This document shows positions 15,170 through 23,102 of a stretch of 32,266 bases of DNA, piece after piece. Each line of letters opens with the position of its first letter. The first letter of the stretch is position 1. This DNA is from JARRQB01 sp965368585 (GTDB lineage: Bacteria > Pseudomonadota > Gammaproteobacteria > Chromatiales > Chromatiaceae), in assembly GCA_965368585.1 (NCBI GenBank), contig CBDUNM010000043.1:1-32266 (forward strand). Direction: 5' to 3'. A program made the position numbers and the translations under genes. The notes under the pieces are model-generated. The model did not search any database. It was not told where the DNA came from and saw only the letters and a list, made by a program, of their open reading frames with translations.

Positions 15170-16957
15170 CTACTCGCCGTCGACGTGAAAGACGTCGTCC
15201 CTAATTTCGTCGCCGATGGCGGTGTTGCGCCGAATGACGTCCGCCAGACGGGTTCGCTCTACTACAAGTGCCTGTTTTCGCGGCATGACGCGCTCGTACC
15301 AGTAGCGATCCGCATCCCTGAGCGCTTCGAATTGCTGAATCAGGACCTTGGCAACGAGCTCCCCCACCATGGCGTTCGGCAGAGGCGTTTCGGCCAGCCC
15401 GCCGACCCACAGATCGATGTCGTCGACGGTGTCGTATACGCTGGCCAGTTTGCGCTGCAACTCGGGGTCGTCGGTGACTTCGGAAAAGGTCGCTTTTCGC
15501 GTCAGGCCGAGCGCGACACGCACGTCATTGTAGCCAGGCAGTCCGTGATCACGACCGCGTTGTATATTGATCGACGCCAGATCGAACCCGCCGTGTCCCG
15601 GTGTACCGAACAGAAAATTGCGGACGTCGTCGACGATGTACGGGTCGATCTCCTGGCACCTTTGTGATGCCAGCCCGCGCAGTACGGGCTCGATACCGCC
15701 TTCGTCGATGATCCGTTCCGGCGAAAAAAACGCGTCGCGCAGCGGCAGATGGCCGGCCTCTATGGCGTTTCCCTGGGCGTCAATGCGTTGCAGCACCGGG
15801 CTCAGCGCGCTATGGCCGTAGCGGTACAGGGCGCCTGAAAAGATATTGCTGATTCTTCCGTCCACATTACTTTCGTAACCCCCGTAGGGCGCCAGCGCAT
15901 GTTCGCCGAGCAGCGCCGGCAGGTATTCGCGGTAGGTGATGACTTGAATCAGGGCCGTCACGCGCTGGCGCGCCAGTTCGTAGATGCGGTCGCCGCTCAG
16001 CCAAGGGCGCCTTTTTCTGATTCGTCTGGCTTCACGGTTGTGCTCTCGCACGAACAAAGTGTGCAGCGACAGCAGTCCGACCTGTTCGTTGGCCCGTACG
16101 TCGCCAGCGAGAAAGAGCGATTTGTCCGTGCCGCCGGCGTTGGGCAATGCCTGTTTGTTGAATGGCAATAAACGACCTTTGCTGGTACGCAGTCGCCCCG
16201 AGCCGTCCATTTTTCGCAGTGCATACGCGCGTTCGCTGTCCGATCCGTATACCATCGATGCGTCGATCCAACTGGTGATTTCGTTGATTTGCTGCCGGGG
16301 ATTTTCGCTAGAGGTGCCGCTCGCGCGGTCGTAAATGGAGCGGTTGAAGCGGATTACCGCCGCCCCGGTGCCATCGGAGTCGAAATGAATATCGCCAGCC
16401 GGTATCGGGATATTGGCCGGTTCGGGCGGTTCGACGCCGTCCGTTAAATCGATATCGTGATCGAGGAACTGGCCCCATTGCCACAGCATGTCACTCGCAT
16501 TTGCGCGGTTCATGACCGAGTGCGTTTGCGCGCTGACCATATTGCTGATGGCCCGTGGACTGGGGCGGGTGGCGCCGGCGAGCGCCGCCACCCCGTCTTC
16601 ATAAGCAGCGGGTATCAGGCGTCGCAGAGGTGTGTGGGCCGCGCCCATTGTCGGGTCGTATATATTGTTGTCGCTGCCGTCGATGGTTCTGAATCGACCG
16701 TCAAGCGGCGCGACGTTGCCAAAACGGGGGGCGCGCCAGCGAATCCCGCGAATCGGGGATATCCGAAGGTCGGAGAAGTCGTCTAGGATATCCGCCCACC
16801 ATACGGAACCGTAGGTCAGCGTTTCGGTAGAGGACCAAGGGGTCGCCAGTTCGTTGGTTGATTCGACCGGGTCCAATGAATCATCCGCGGCCGTCCCGCT
16901 GAAGGCCGCCGCCGTCAACAGCCCGATAGCCAGCCTGAAGCGTTGCATACTATTCAT
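15170..16957 (-). CDS. Exported animal-type haem peroxidase
   Basis: 595 residues. A Sec signal peptide covers about 1-24 (AAAFSGTAA|DDS). The body is a myeloperoxidase/peroxinectin-family domain with the haem-site residues in order: D166-H167 in QFLDHDIDL (ester-linking Asp and distal His), R288 and E291 in VRANEQVGLLSLHTLFVREH, proximal H382 in YRYGHSALSP, and NIQRGRDHGLPGYN (464-477). It should act in the periplasm or outside, oxidising halides, thiocyanate or phenolic/organic substrates with hydrogen peroxide; the substrate cannot be read from sequence. No C-terminal RTX or anchoring repeats. Start is ATG 16957 (alternative Met4). It is followed by convergent clpB; no clear operon partner. 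Confidence 0.9.
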   Translation of the reverse strand: MNSMQRFRLAIGLLTAAAFSGTAADDSLDPVESTNELATPWSSTETLTYGSVWWADILDDFSDLRISPIRGIRWRAPRFGNVAPLDGRFRTIDGSDNNIYDPTMGAAHTPLRRLIPAAYEDGVAALAGATRPSPRAISNMVSAQTHSVMNRANASDMLWQWGQFLDHDIDLTDGVEPPEPANIPIPAGDIHFDSDGTGAAVIRFNRSIYDRASGTSSENPRQQINEITSWIDASMVYGSDSERAYALRKMDGSGRLRTSKGRLLPFNKQALPNAGGTDKSLFLAGDVRANEQVGLLSLHTLFVREHNREARRIRKRRPWLSGDRIYELARQRVTALIQVITYREYLPALLGEHALAPYGGYESNVDGRISNIFSGALYRYGHSALSPVLQRIDAQGNAIEAGHLPLRDAFFSPERIIDEGGIEPVLRGLASQRCQEIDPYIVDDVRNFLFGTPGHGGFDLASINIQRGRDHGLPGYNDVRVALGLTRKATFSEVTDDPELQRKLASVYDTVDDIDLWVGGLAETPLPNAMVGELVAKVLIQQFEALRDADRYWYERVMPRKQALVVERTRLADVIRRNTAIGDEIRDDVFHVDGE

Positions 16958-17224
16958 GCTAGGTTGTGTATTTGTCAGAAAGCCGGAAAACCACTAAGGA
17001 TACGCAATTATTGAGCCAGGTGTTCGCAGCAAGGCATTTCAAGCGCTTACGGTCCGGAGTCGATTCTTCGCACGCCAATCTGTTAAATTTACTGACACCA
17101 ATCGATCACGCTCATCCTTCCGGTCCCTCAGCTATACCCTGCAAAAGCCGCGTTCAGCCGGGTGAGCGACCACGGTTGCCATGCGTAGCGACCGCCCTGG
17201 CGGCGTCGGGGTTCGGGCAGGAGG

Positions 17225-18484
17225 TCAGTCCGGTGTTGCGTTTAGAATATTGCTTTCGTTGAGCGCATTGAGATCGATCCCTTCCTCTTCCGGGCGCTTG
17301 ACGCGTACTATGTTCAACAGTTTGCCGTGGTCGTCTGTCTGGGTTCTGGCGAGATCAAGGGTATAGGGTTCGGCCGGTGCTTCTCCGGGTTCACGCATAA
17401 TCAGAATCCGCGGCCGCAGTTTGAGCGTCGGATGGGTCTGGATCACGATACCGACGCGCCCGTCGCTCAACTCTACGACGCTCCCCGGTGGGAAGATCCC
17501 GATAGCGCGTATGAACTGAACGCACAATTTTGCATCGAACCGGATCCCGGTTTGAGCATTTAAGATACGCAGCGCCTGGAAACTCGTTTCACCGGTTTGA
17601 TAGACGCGGGTACTGGTTATCGCGTCATAGGTGTCGGTAATCGCGACCATGCGGGTCCATAGAGACAGGCTGTTGCCGTTCAGCGCTCGGGGATAACCGC
17701 TGCCGTCCAAGGCCTCGTGATGGGCGTGCGCTACGTCGAGAGTCGCCAAGGGTGTGCGATCGTTGGACATGAGAATGTCACGTCCATGTGTGGTGTGGCG
17801 CTTCATCACCTCAAACTCTTCGGTCGACAGCCGCCCTTGTTTGTTGAGAATGTGGTCCGGCGTCAACAGTTTGCCCACGTCATGCAACAATCCGCACAAT
17901 CCCAGTTCAACCAGTTGGCCTTGTTCGAGTCCGACGTGCCGGCCTAGGCAGATCGATAAAATGGCTACATTCAGGCTGTGTTGTGCCGTGTAGTCGTCTT
18001 TGTTCTTGATCGTTGAGAGCAGTAACAGGGCATCCGGATTGCGCAATATGCTGTCGACGCAGGTGTTGACGACTTCCTTGGCCTGTGGCGTGTCGAGTGC
18101 GAGCCCTAGGCGTACGTCATCCAGCATTGTTCGAATGTGCGAAGAACTGTCCTTGTAGGTCTTGCGCGCGTGCGCGAGTTCCCCTTCGATCGGAGGTTTC
18201 GCCGGCGGTGTGTTTCGTTTGGTGGACGTAATCGTCGTCGGGCGAATCTTCCGCCGCGTTTCGCGTTTGACGTCGACGGTGCCGAAAACGTCGACGGTTA
18301 CATAGTGACAGAGCTCGCGCAGGAGTCGGAGTTCACGGTCGGACTGGATAGTGAATCCCTGGAAGATAAACGGCGTGTCCTCCCACGGCCGGTCAAGCTC
18401 CATGACCCTCATGCCAAGCGTCAGTTCGGTCGCGGGCAGGCGTATCTTATTGGACGTCTTGTAAGAAAAGGTGCGAGCGGTCAT
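17225..18484 (-). CDS. DUF3391/HD-GYP protein, probable cyclic-di-GMP phosphodiesterase
   Basis: 419 residues. ATG 18484 with AAAGGG just upstream. N-terminal DUF3391 domain (about 12-130; LTLGMRVMELDRPWEDTPFIFQG pattern) and an HD-GYP domain (about 155-335) with H169, H201-D202 (GLLHDVGKLLTPD), HHEALDGSGYP (255-265) and D284 (ITDTYDAIT). All metal ligands and the GYP loop are present, so hydrolysis of c-di-GMP is expected. The C-terminal segment about 340-419 (VVELSDGRVGIVIQTHP) is typical of this subfamily. Cytoplasmic, no TM. Likely tunes the motile-sessile switch, relevant beside pilus and chemoreceptor genes. Upstream DNA is very AT-rich. Confidence 0.93.
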   Translation of the reverse strand: MTARTFSYKTSNKIRLPATELTLGMRVMELDRPWEDTPFIFQGFTIQSDRELRLLRELCHYVTVDVFGTVDVKRETRRKIRPTTITSTKRNTPPAKPPIEGELAHARKTYKDSSSHIRTMLDDVRLGLALDTPQAKEVVNTCVDSILRNPDALLLLSTIKNKDDYTAQHSLNVAILSICLGRHVGLEQGQLVELGLCGLLHDVGKLLTPDHILNKQGRLSTEEFEVMKRHTTHGRDILMSNDRTPLATLDVAHAHHEALDGSGYPRALNGNSLSLWTRMVAITDTYDAITSTRVYQTGETSFQALRILNAQTGIRFDAKLCVQFIRAIGIFPPGSVVELSDGRVGIVIQTHPTLKLRPRILIMREPGEAPAEPYTLDLARTQTDDHGKLLNIVRVKRPEEEGIDLNALNESNILNATPD

Positions 18485-18547
18485 GTCCCTTTCAGCCGAA
18501 TCGATATCCCCGTGATCTTCGCCGTCCGTAGGCGTATTTAATCACTT

Positions 18548-18589
18548 GTTTTGATAATTTTTTTTATTTTAATAAAAACTGGGAAGAAA
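18548..18589. promoter_or_regulatory. AT-rich tract upstream of the HD-GYP gene
   Basis: About 40 bp almost free of G and C in an otherwise GC-rich window, 64-105 bp upstream of the HD-GYP start. It could be an UP-element/promoter region or a nucleoid-protein site. I could not place a good -35/-10 pair in it. Confidence 0.4.
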
Positions 18590-18660
18590 GATACCACAGT
18601 TCACGTTTTGCTCGGCGAGGATGCTTGGTTGCAAAAGATTTTTCCCGAGTTTACATGGCA

Positions 18661-18918
18661 TTAACCGACCCTTGCGGATCGCCGTACCAGAACGACCTTG
18701 ATTCCAGGTTGGGCCAGAAGATAGTCGATATGCCAGCGGATCTTTTTTTCCTTGCACAGATGCCGGGCAATGCGCGCGCCGATTGCGCGTCGTGCGCTTC
18801 CCGTATGGAAGTAGCGGCCGCCGGTAAAGGTCAGGTTGCCGAGGGCGCCGACCCGCAAAGTCACCGTCGAGGTGATTTCGATCTCGAGTTGGTAGCTGAT
18901 GTCGCGGGTGCGGTTCAT
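18661..18918 (-). CDS. DUF123/Uri-type GIY-YIG-like protein, C-terminally short
   Basis: 85 residues from ATG 18918-18916, which overlaps the preceding gene's stop as ATGA. The core matches the DUF123 (GIY-YIG superfamily) pattern: ITSTVTLRVGALGNLTFTGG, RYFHTGSARRAIGARIARHL, then KEKKIRWHIDYLLAQPG. Full members run about 130-150 residues and end in a segment with ECELA and a Gly-Phe-Gly-x-Ser-Asp-Cys-x-Cys motif; here the frame stops at RSARVG, right after the WHIDYLL block. I searched the next bases in the other frames by eye and found no remnant of the missing tail. It may be a truncated, decaying gene or a short variant. DNA-cleavage function is not demonstrated for this family that I know of. 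Confidence 0.65.
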   Translation of the reverse strand: MNRTRDISYQLEIEITSTVTLRVGALGNLTFTGGRYFHTGSARRAIGARIARHLCKEKKIRWHIDYLLAQPGIKVVLVRRSARVG

Positions 18919-20444
18919 GAAACCACGCGGGCGGCGCCGCCACGCCGCGGATCGCCGGCGCCGTCGAAACCACGCCCGTCGAACGCGACGGTATGCGCGC
19001 CGCCGAAAAACAGATTGCGCTCTTCCCACAGGTGATGGTCGGGCCAGGCTTCCTTGAGGCTTTCCACGGCGCGGGCCTCGAAACCCGGCTCGATGCTCGC
19101 CAGTCCGCGTTCGACATGAATACGCGGTGCCGCGACCGCGTCGGACGGGTTCATCCGGAAATCGATGAGGTTGGACAAGGTTTGCAAAATCGCCGTGCGC
19201 AGTCGATTCGATCCGCCCGAGCCGATGGCGATGATGCGCTGCCCGTTTTCGGCGATCGCGGGTGCCATCATCGAGGACACCCGGACGCCTTCGCGCCAGC
19301 GGTGAAAGCCTTCTGGATTCAAGTCCTCTTCGCCCAGCATGTTGTTCAGCATGATGCCGGTGCCGGGCAGGATGTGTCCGCAACCCTCGCCGTTGGACAG
19401 CGTCAGGGACGCGGCATTGCCCTTTTCGTCCACGGTGCTGATCTGCGTCGTACCCCGCGCCGTCACCGGGCGACCCTCCGTCGCACGCTGGTATTGGACC
19501 ACCCAGTCGTGTACCGCGATCCCGTGTTCGAGGTGGACGCTTTTTCTCGCGATGTTGGTCCGTGCCATGGTTCGGCTCAACAGCCGGAGATGTTCGGGTG
19601 AACCAAACCCCAATGCGCCGAGGTCACGATCCTGCAACATGGCGAGCGCGAATGCGATCAGCAGCCCGCCGGATGAGGGGGGTGGATTCAAGTGCAGGCG
19701 GGTACCGCGGTAGTCGCGTTCCAACGGTACGGCGCGGTGCGTACGGTAGCGGATGAGATCCTCCCGCTGCAGCTGACCGCCGTGTTCCGTGCACTGCCCT
19801 ATCAAGGACCGGCCGATCTCACCCTCGTAAAACAGGCGGTCGCTGTCGGCGGCCAATGCTTCCAGGGTGTCGGCCAAATCGGGCTGCCGCATGAGTTCGC
19901 CTTCCTGAAGCAGCTGCTCAGGCCGTTGCGGACTGGCGTAAATCACCCTCGCCGCCGGTGTGGCAAGATAGATCGGTGCGACGATACTGAAGATGTAGGC
20001 CTGCAGGGAATTGAGACGAAGACCGGTTTTTGCCGCCGCGACGGCCGGCTCGACAATCATGCGGATCGGCAGGGTGCCCAGTTCCCGGTGGACGTCAAAC
20101 AACCCGCGCACGGTGCCGGGCGTTGCCAACGACCCCATCCCGATGTGGAACTCCTGCTGCGCCGAACCGAAATCGGCCAGTATCGGATAGAACTCAAGAT
20201 CGTCCGGCGATCCCTTGCGCAGGGGGGTCTGCACAAAGAAATCGAACAGCATGTTTTTTCCCGCCGCCGTCCGTGCATTCAGAAATCCCCCGCCGCCGAG
20301 CGACGTCAGCACCGGTTCGGCGACGCAGGCGGCGCAAAGTGCGGCCAGCGCCGCGTCGAAGGCGTTGCCGCCCGCTTCCAACATCAATGCGCCAGCTTCA
20401 GCGGTAATTTCGTGGCCCGCCGCTACGGCTCCTTTGGTCCTCAT
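18915..20444 (-). CDS. ggt: Gamma-glutamyltransferase/acylase-family Ntn-hydrolase
   Basis: 509 residues. The family is recognisable by GGNAFDAALAALCAACVAEP, TSLGGGGFLNAR, LATPGTVRGLFDVH, LNPPPSSGG and the autoprocessing/nucleophile site GTTQISTVDEKGNAASLT (T332 is the expected catalytic Thr), then GSGGSNRLRTAILQ. Two departures from classical GGT: no N-terminal signal peptide is visible, so it is probably cytoplasmic, and the segment normally reading D-x-R-E-x-A-P, whose Arg binds the glutamyl carboxylate, is FDFFVQTP here. It may therefore act on another amide or gamma-glutamyl-like substrate. Its stop overlaps the DUF123 start by 4 bases, implying a two-gene unit. Confidence 0.85.
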   Translation of the reverse strand: MRTKGAVAAGHEITAEAGALMLEAGGNAFDAALAALCAACVAEPVLTSLGGGGFLNARTAAGKNMLFDFFVQTPLRKGSPDDLEFYPILADFGSAQQEFHIGMGSLATPGTVRGLFDVHRELGTLPIRMIVEPAVAAAKTGLRLNSLQAYIFSIVAPIYLATPAARVIYASPQRPEQLLQEGELMRQPDLADTLEALAADSDRLFYEGEIGRSLIGQCTEHGGQLQREDLIRYRTHRAVPLERDYRGTRLHLNPPPSSGGLLIAFALAMLQDRDLGALGFGSPEHLRLLSRTMARTNIARKSVHLEHGIAVHDWVVQYQRATEGRPVTARGTTQISTVDEKGNAASLTLSNGEGCGHILPGTGIMLNNMLGEEDLNPEGFHRWREGVRVSSMMAPAIAENGQRIIAIGSGGSNRLRTAILQTLSNLIDFRMNPSDAVAAPRIHVERGLASIEPGFEARAVESLKEAWPDHHLWEERNLFFGGAHTVAFDGRGFDGAGDPRRGGAARVVS

Positions 20445-20831
20445 GTTTGGGTCACGCGGTTGTCTCTACGCGGCTTCGCATACCTTGGACGCATCTTACA
20501 AAGAATTTTACCGGGTGCTTAGAACAAGTGCCGGGTCGCTCGACAGCCTTTCGCGCAGATCGCGAATCGCCAAGGTGATGATGGATGCGCCAGCGCGTTA
20601 CAGAAGGATCTGGAATGATGCCCTTTCGTGTATCTCTTATCGCGAACAACGTTGACAAAGCGGCCTGCCCGGCGTCAAGCCCGTGGTTGAGTATTCACCG
20701 CGCGCCAGCTTCGAGGATCGGGCCGTGTCGACACAAGGCGATGCGATACCCGATAGTAGAAAGTCGCAAGTGGTGTTCCAGGGAAAAATGCAACGTGTGC
20801 ACACCCTGCGGATATTATTCGGGTACTCGGG
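20445..20831. other. 387-bp intergenic region between the chemoreceptor gene end and the ggt start
   Basis: No credible gene, tRNA or repeat family. Frames crossing it have no recognisable domain and unusual composition. It should hold the ggt promoter (minus strand, near 20450-20540), of which TAAAAT in CCGGTAAAATTC is the best -10-like hexamer, and the 3' end of the chemoreceptor transcript. Confidence 0.4.
20784..20808 (-). terminator. Candidate terminator after the chemoreceptor gene
   Basis: On the minus strand an imperfect hairpin built on the palindrome GTGTGCACAC (20795-20804), extended by GCA/TGC, is followed by ATTTTT. It lies 24 bp after the stop. The stem has a mismatch and a wobble, so efficiency is doubtful. 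Confidence 0.35.
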
Positions 20832-23102
20832 CTAAACTTTATATATCGCCAATTTGGCGAGTAAATCGCCCGATCGCGACGCCAGATTGTCCGCCCGCAC
20901 ACCGATGTCGCGCATTTTTTCGGTCGAGGCGTCCGCCAGTTCGGCAATCGACTCCACGCCACGGGCGATTTCGGGTACCGTGGCGTCCTGATGGCTGGCG
21001 CGCCGGGCGATCTGCGCCACCTGCTCGGCCAATGCGGATGCGGCCTCGTTTATGGTAGTGAGTTTTTCCGTCACCGAGCGGCTTTTTTCCTGCTCTTCGT
21101 GCGTTCGTTGGCGGGAAACCTCGATTTCATCCACGGTTGGGGCGATTTTGCTGTGAACCTTGGAGACGATTTTATCGATGTCGTGCGTAGACTGGGCGGT
21201 ACGGGTTGCCAACGAACGCACTTCGTCCGCTACGACCGCGAAGCCTCGACCTTGCTCACCTGCGCGCGCGGCCTCGATCGCCGCATTGAGCGCCAGCAGG
21301 TTGGTTTGTTCGGCAATGGCGCTGATCGTGTCGACGATCGTATTGATGGCTTCCGAATCGGCTTGCAGCTCGCGGACATGCGCTCCGGCCGACGTCAGAC
21401 CCAGGTCGGTTTGGCCCGCCAGCGCGATCATTTCCTCGATCAACCGGTTGCCGTCGTGCAACAGTTGATGTACCTCCGCCATGTGCACCTGTGCGTCACC
21501 CACGGTACGGGCAATTTCATGGGTACCTTCCGCCATCAATTCCGCCGATGCGTTGATCTTTTGACTGCGATCGCGTTGGTCAGTCAGCGACGCAGTGGTT
21601 TGTTCGGATATGTCGCCGAGGTCGTTCGAATCCTTTTGCACCGTCTCGGCAAGTTTTTTGACGGCGGCGACGTCGTCTCTGAAACTGCCGATCAGGCGGT
21701 TCATTGCCGCGATCACGTCGTGCAACTCGCCCGTGGCGCCCCGTCCGTCCAGGACCACGGTCAGATCGTGTTGTGCGGCACGCCGCAATCCGACGGTGAA
21801 ACGGCTGAGCGGCTTCACCACGCGGCGATTGGCGATCACGGCAACGGCGATTCCGGCCAGCAGGGTGACCGCGGTCGCGAGCAGCGCGAACAATCGTCCG
21901 GATGCCGCTTGTTGTTGCGCCGACTCCGATCTGCGCATGACCCGGGTTACCGATTCGCCGGACGCCTGCAGCAGGCCGATGACGGTTTCCGTTTCCTGGG
22001 TCGCGTCGACGATGCCGCTCAGCGACCGACCGGCGACATCGACCGCCGTAGACAGCTGCGCCGTCAGTCCGGACAGGGCGGATCCGGCGTCATTGGCCAG
22101 GCCAACGGATTGCTTCAACTGGGAGCGCGATTGACTGGAGACCTTGGCCACCTCGGCCGCCGATGCGGTCGCATTGGCGGCCAGTTCCAGCGAAGCCGTG
22201 CTCAACGTCTCGGCGACCTGCCAGGCGAGGCCTCTCAGCTCCGCCGAATTCTTGATGATGCGTTGTCCGTAGCTCATCAACGTGTCGCGTAATTCGCTAA
22301 TCTGCGTCGTGCTTGTGGTTTCTCCGAGAACGCGCAAATAGCGCCGGTAGCGTCGCAGGTCCTGGAAGACGGCTTCGCGCAAGCTTTGCATCGGTACCAC
22401 CAGTTGCTCGTGTTGTTCGGTCAGTGCCGGGTGCGCGCTCAGGGCGTCGAGTTGCCCCTGCACGGCTTCGAGGCCGGAAAACATCTGTTCGACGGCTGCC
22501 ATGGGAGCGTCAACGTCTGACGCGAATTCGTTCAGATAGCTGAAAAACCCGACATAAGACTGCAGCATATAGGCGTTGATCGACTCGGCGTTTCGGATCA
22601 GTTGTTGCAGATTGCCCGAGGTTGTCTGGAGCGCCGTGACCAGTTGATTCGCGTCGTCGGCTATGGTTTCGACGCTGCTCGCCTGTGCCTCGAAGTTCGC
22701 CTGAATACCTTCCAGTTGTTGCTGGATCCTTGCCGTATTCCGATGCGAATCGTTGAGTGCCTGGCGCAGCGAAGTCAGGGTTTCGATCGCGCTCTGGGCG
22801 CCGGTCAACGCGGCAATACCGTTTTTCAGCGCATCGATGCGGTCGACCGAAGCGTCGAGGCGCGATTCGTGCTCGGTAACGTCGCGGTGAATTCCGCGCA
22901 TCCCGTCCAGCTGGCGTTCGCCTAGCGTGAACGCGATGCCGCCAAGAACGATCAGGAGAACGGCCAGAATCGAGTATCCCGCGTTGAGCGCGAAGGCTAC
23001 GCTGTGTCCGCTCGCGAACGAGAACCCGCGTCGGCCGGATTTTCTCAGTGACGGACTTAAGTTGGGGTTTGTCATGCCTAGTGCCATTATCGGGTCGGCC
23101 AC
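20832..23102 (-). CDS. Methyl-accepting chemotaxis protein with large periplasmic sensor
   Basis: 756 residues counted from GTG 23102; ATG at 23087 or 23075 are equally possible starts, and none has a strong ribosome site. TM1 at about 37-60, a long helical periplasmic region (about 62-400), TM2 about 403-425 (LFALLATAVTLLAGIAVAVIA), HAMP (about 426-478) and a cytoplasmic signalling domain with the conserved hairpin tip IAEQTNLLALNAAIEAARAG (597-616) and GRGFAVVADEVRSLA. No CheR/CheB tethering pentapeptide at the C-terminus. The sensor domain is not one I recognise; it is Gln/Ala/Ser-rich and helical. Its GTG overlaps the last base of the upstream haem-binding protein's stop, so the two are probably co-expressed and may share a stimulus. 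Confidence 0.9.
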   Translation of the reverse strand: MADPIMALGMTNPNLSPSLRKSGRRGFSFASGHSVAFALNAGYSILAVLLIVLGGIAFTLGERQLDGMRGIHRDVTEHESRLDASVDRIDALKNGIAALTGAQSAIETLTSLRQALNDSHRNTARIQQQLEGIQANFEAQASSVETIADDANQLVTALQTTSGNLQQLIRNAESINAYMLQSYVGFFSYLNEFASDVDAPMAAVEQMFSGLEAVQGQLDALSAHPALTEQHEQLVVPMQSLREAVFQDLRRYRRYLRVLGETTSTTQISELRDTLMSYGQRIIKNSAELRGLAWQVAETLSTASLELAANATASAAEVAKVSSQSRSQLKQSVGLANDAGSALSGLTAQLSTAVDVAGRSLSGIVDATQETETVIGLLQASGESVTRVMRRSESAQQQAASGRLFALLATAVTLLAGIAVAVIANRRVVKPLSRFTVGLRRAAQHDLTVVLDGRGATGELHDVIAAMNRLIGSFRDDVAAVKKLAETVQKDSNDLGDISEQTTASLTDQRDRSQKINASAELMAEGTHEIARTVGDAQVHMAEVHQLLHDGNRLIEEMIALAGQTDLGLTSAGAHVRELQADSEAINTIVDTISAIAEQTNLLALNAAIEAARAGEQGRGFAVVADEVRSLATRTAQSTHDIDKIVSKVHSKIAPTVDEIEVSRQRTHEEQEKSRSVTEKLTTINEAASALAEQVAQIARRASHQDATVPEIARGVESIAELADASTEKMRDIGVRADNLASRSGDLLAKLAIYKV

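Noticed and set aside
18569..19117. Alternative minus-strand frame over the end of the ggt/DUF123 pair, considered as a frameshifted continuation
   Set aside because: It does not contain the missing DUF123 C-terminal motif and does not extend the GGT domain, so no frameshift repair is supported.
20585..21058. Plus-strand frame of 157 codons in and beyond the 387-bp gap
   Set aside because: Half of it is antisense to the chemoreceptor C-terminus and the translated product is Arg/Pro/Cys-rich without any recognisable domain.
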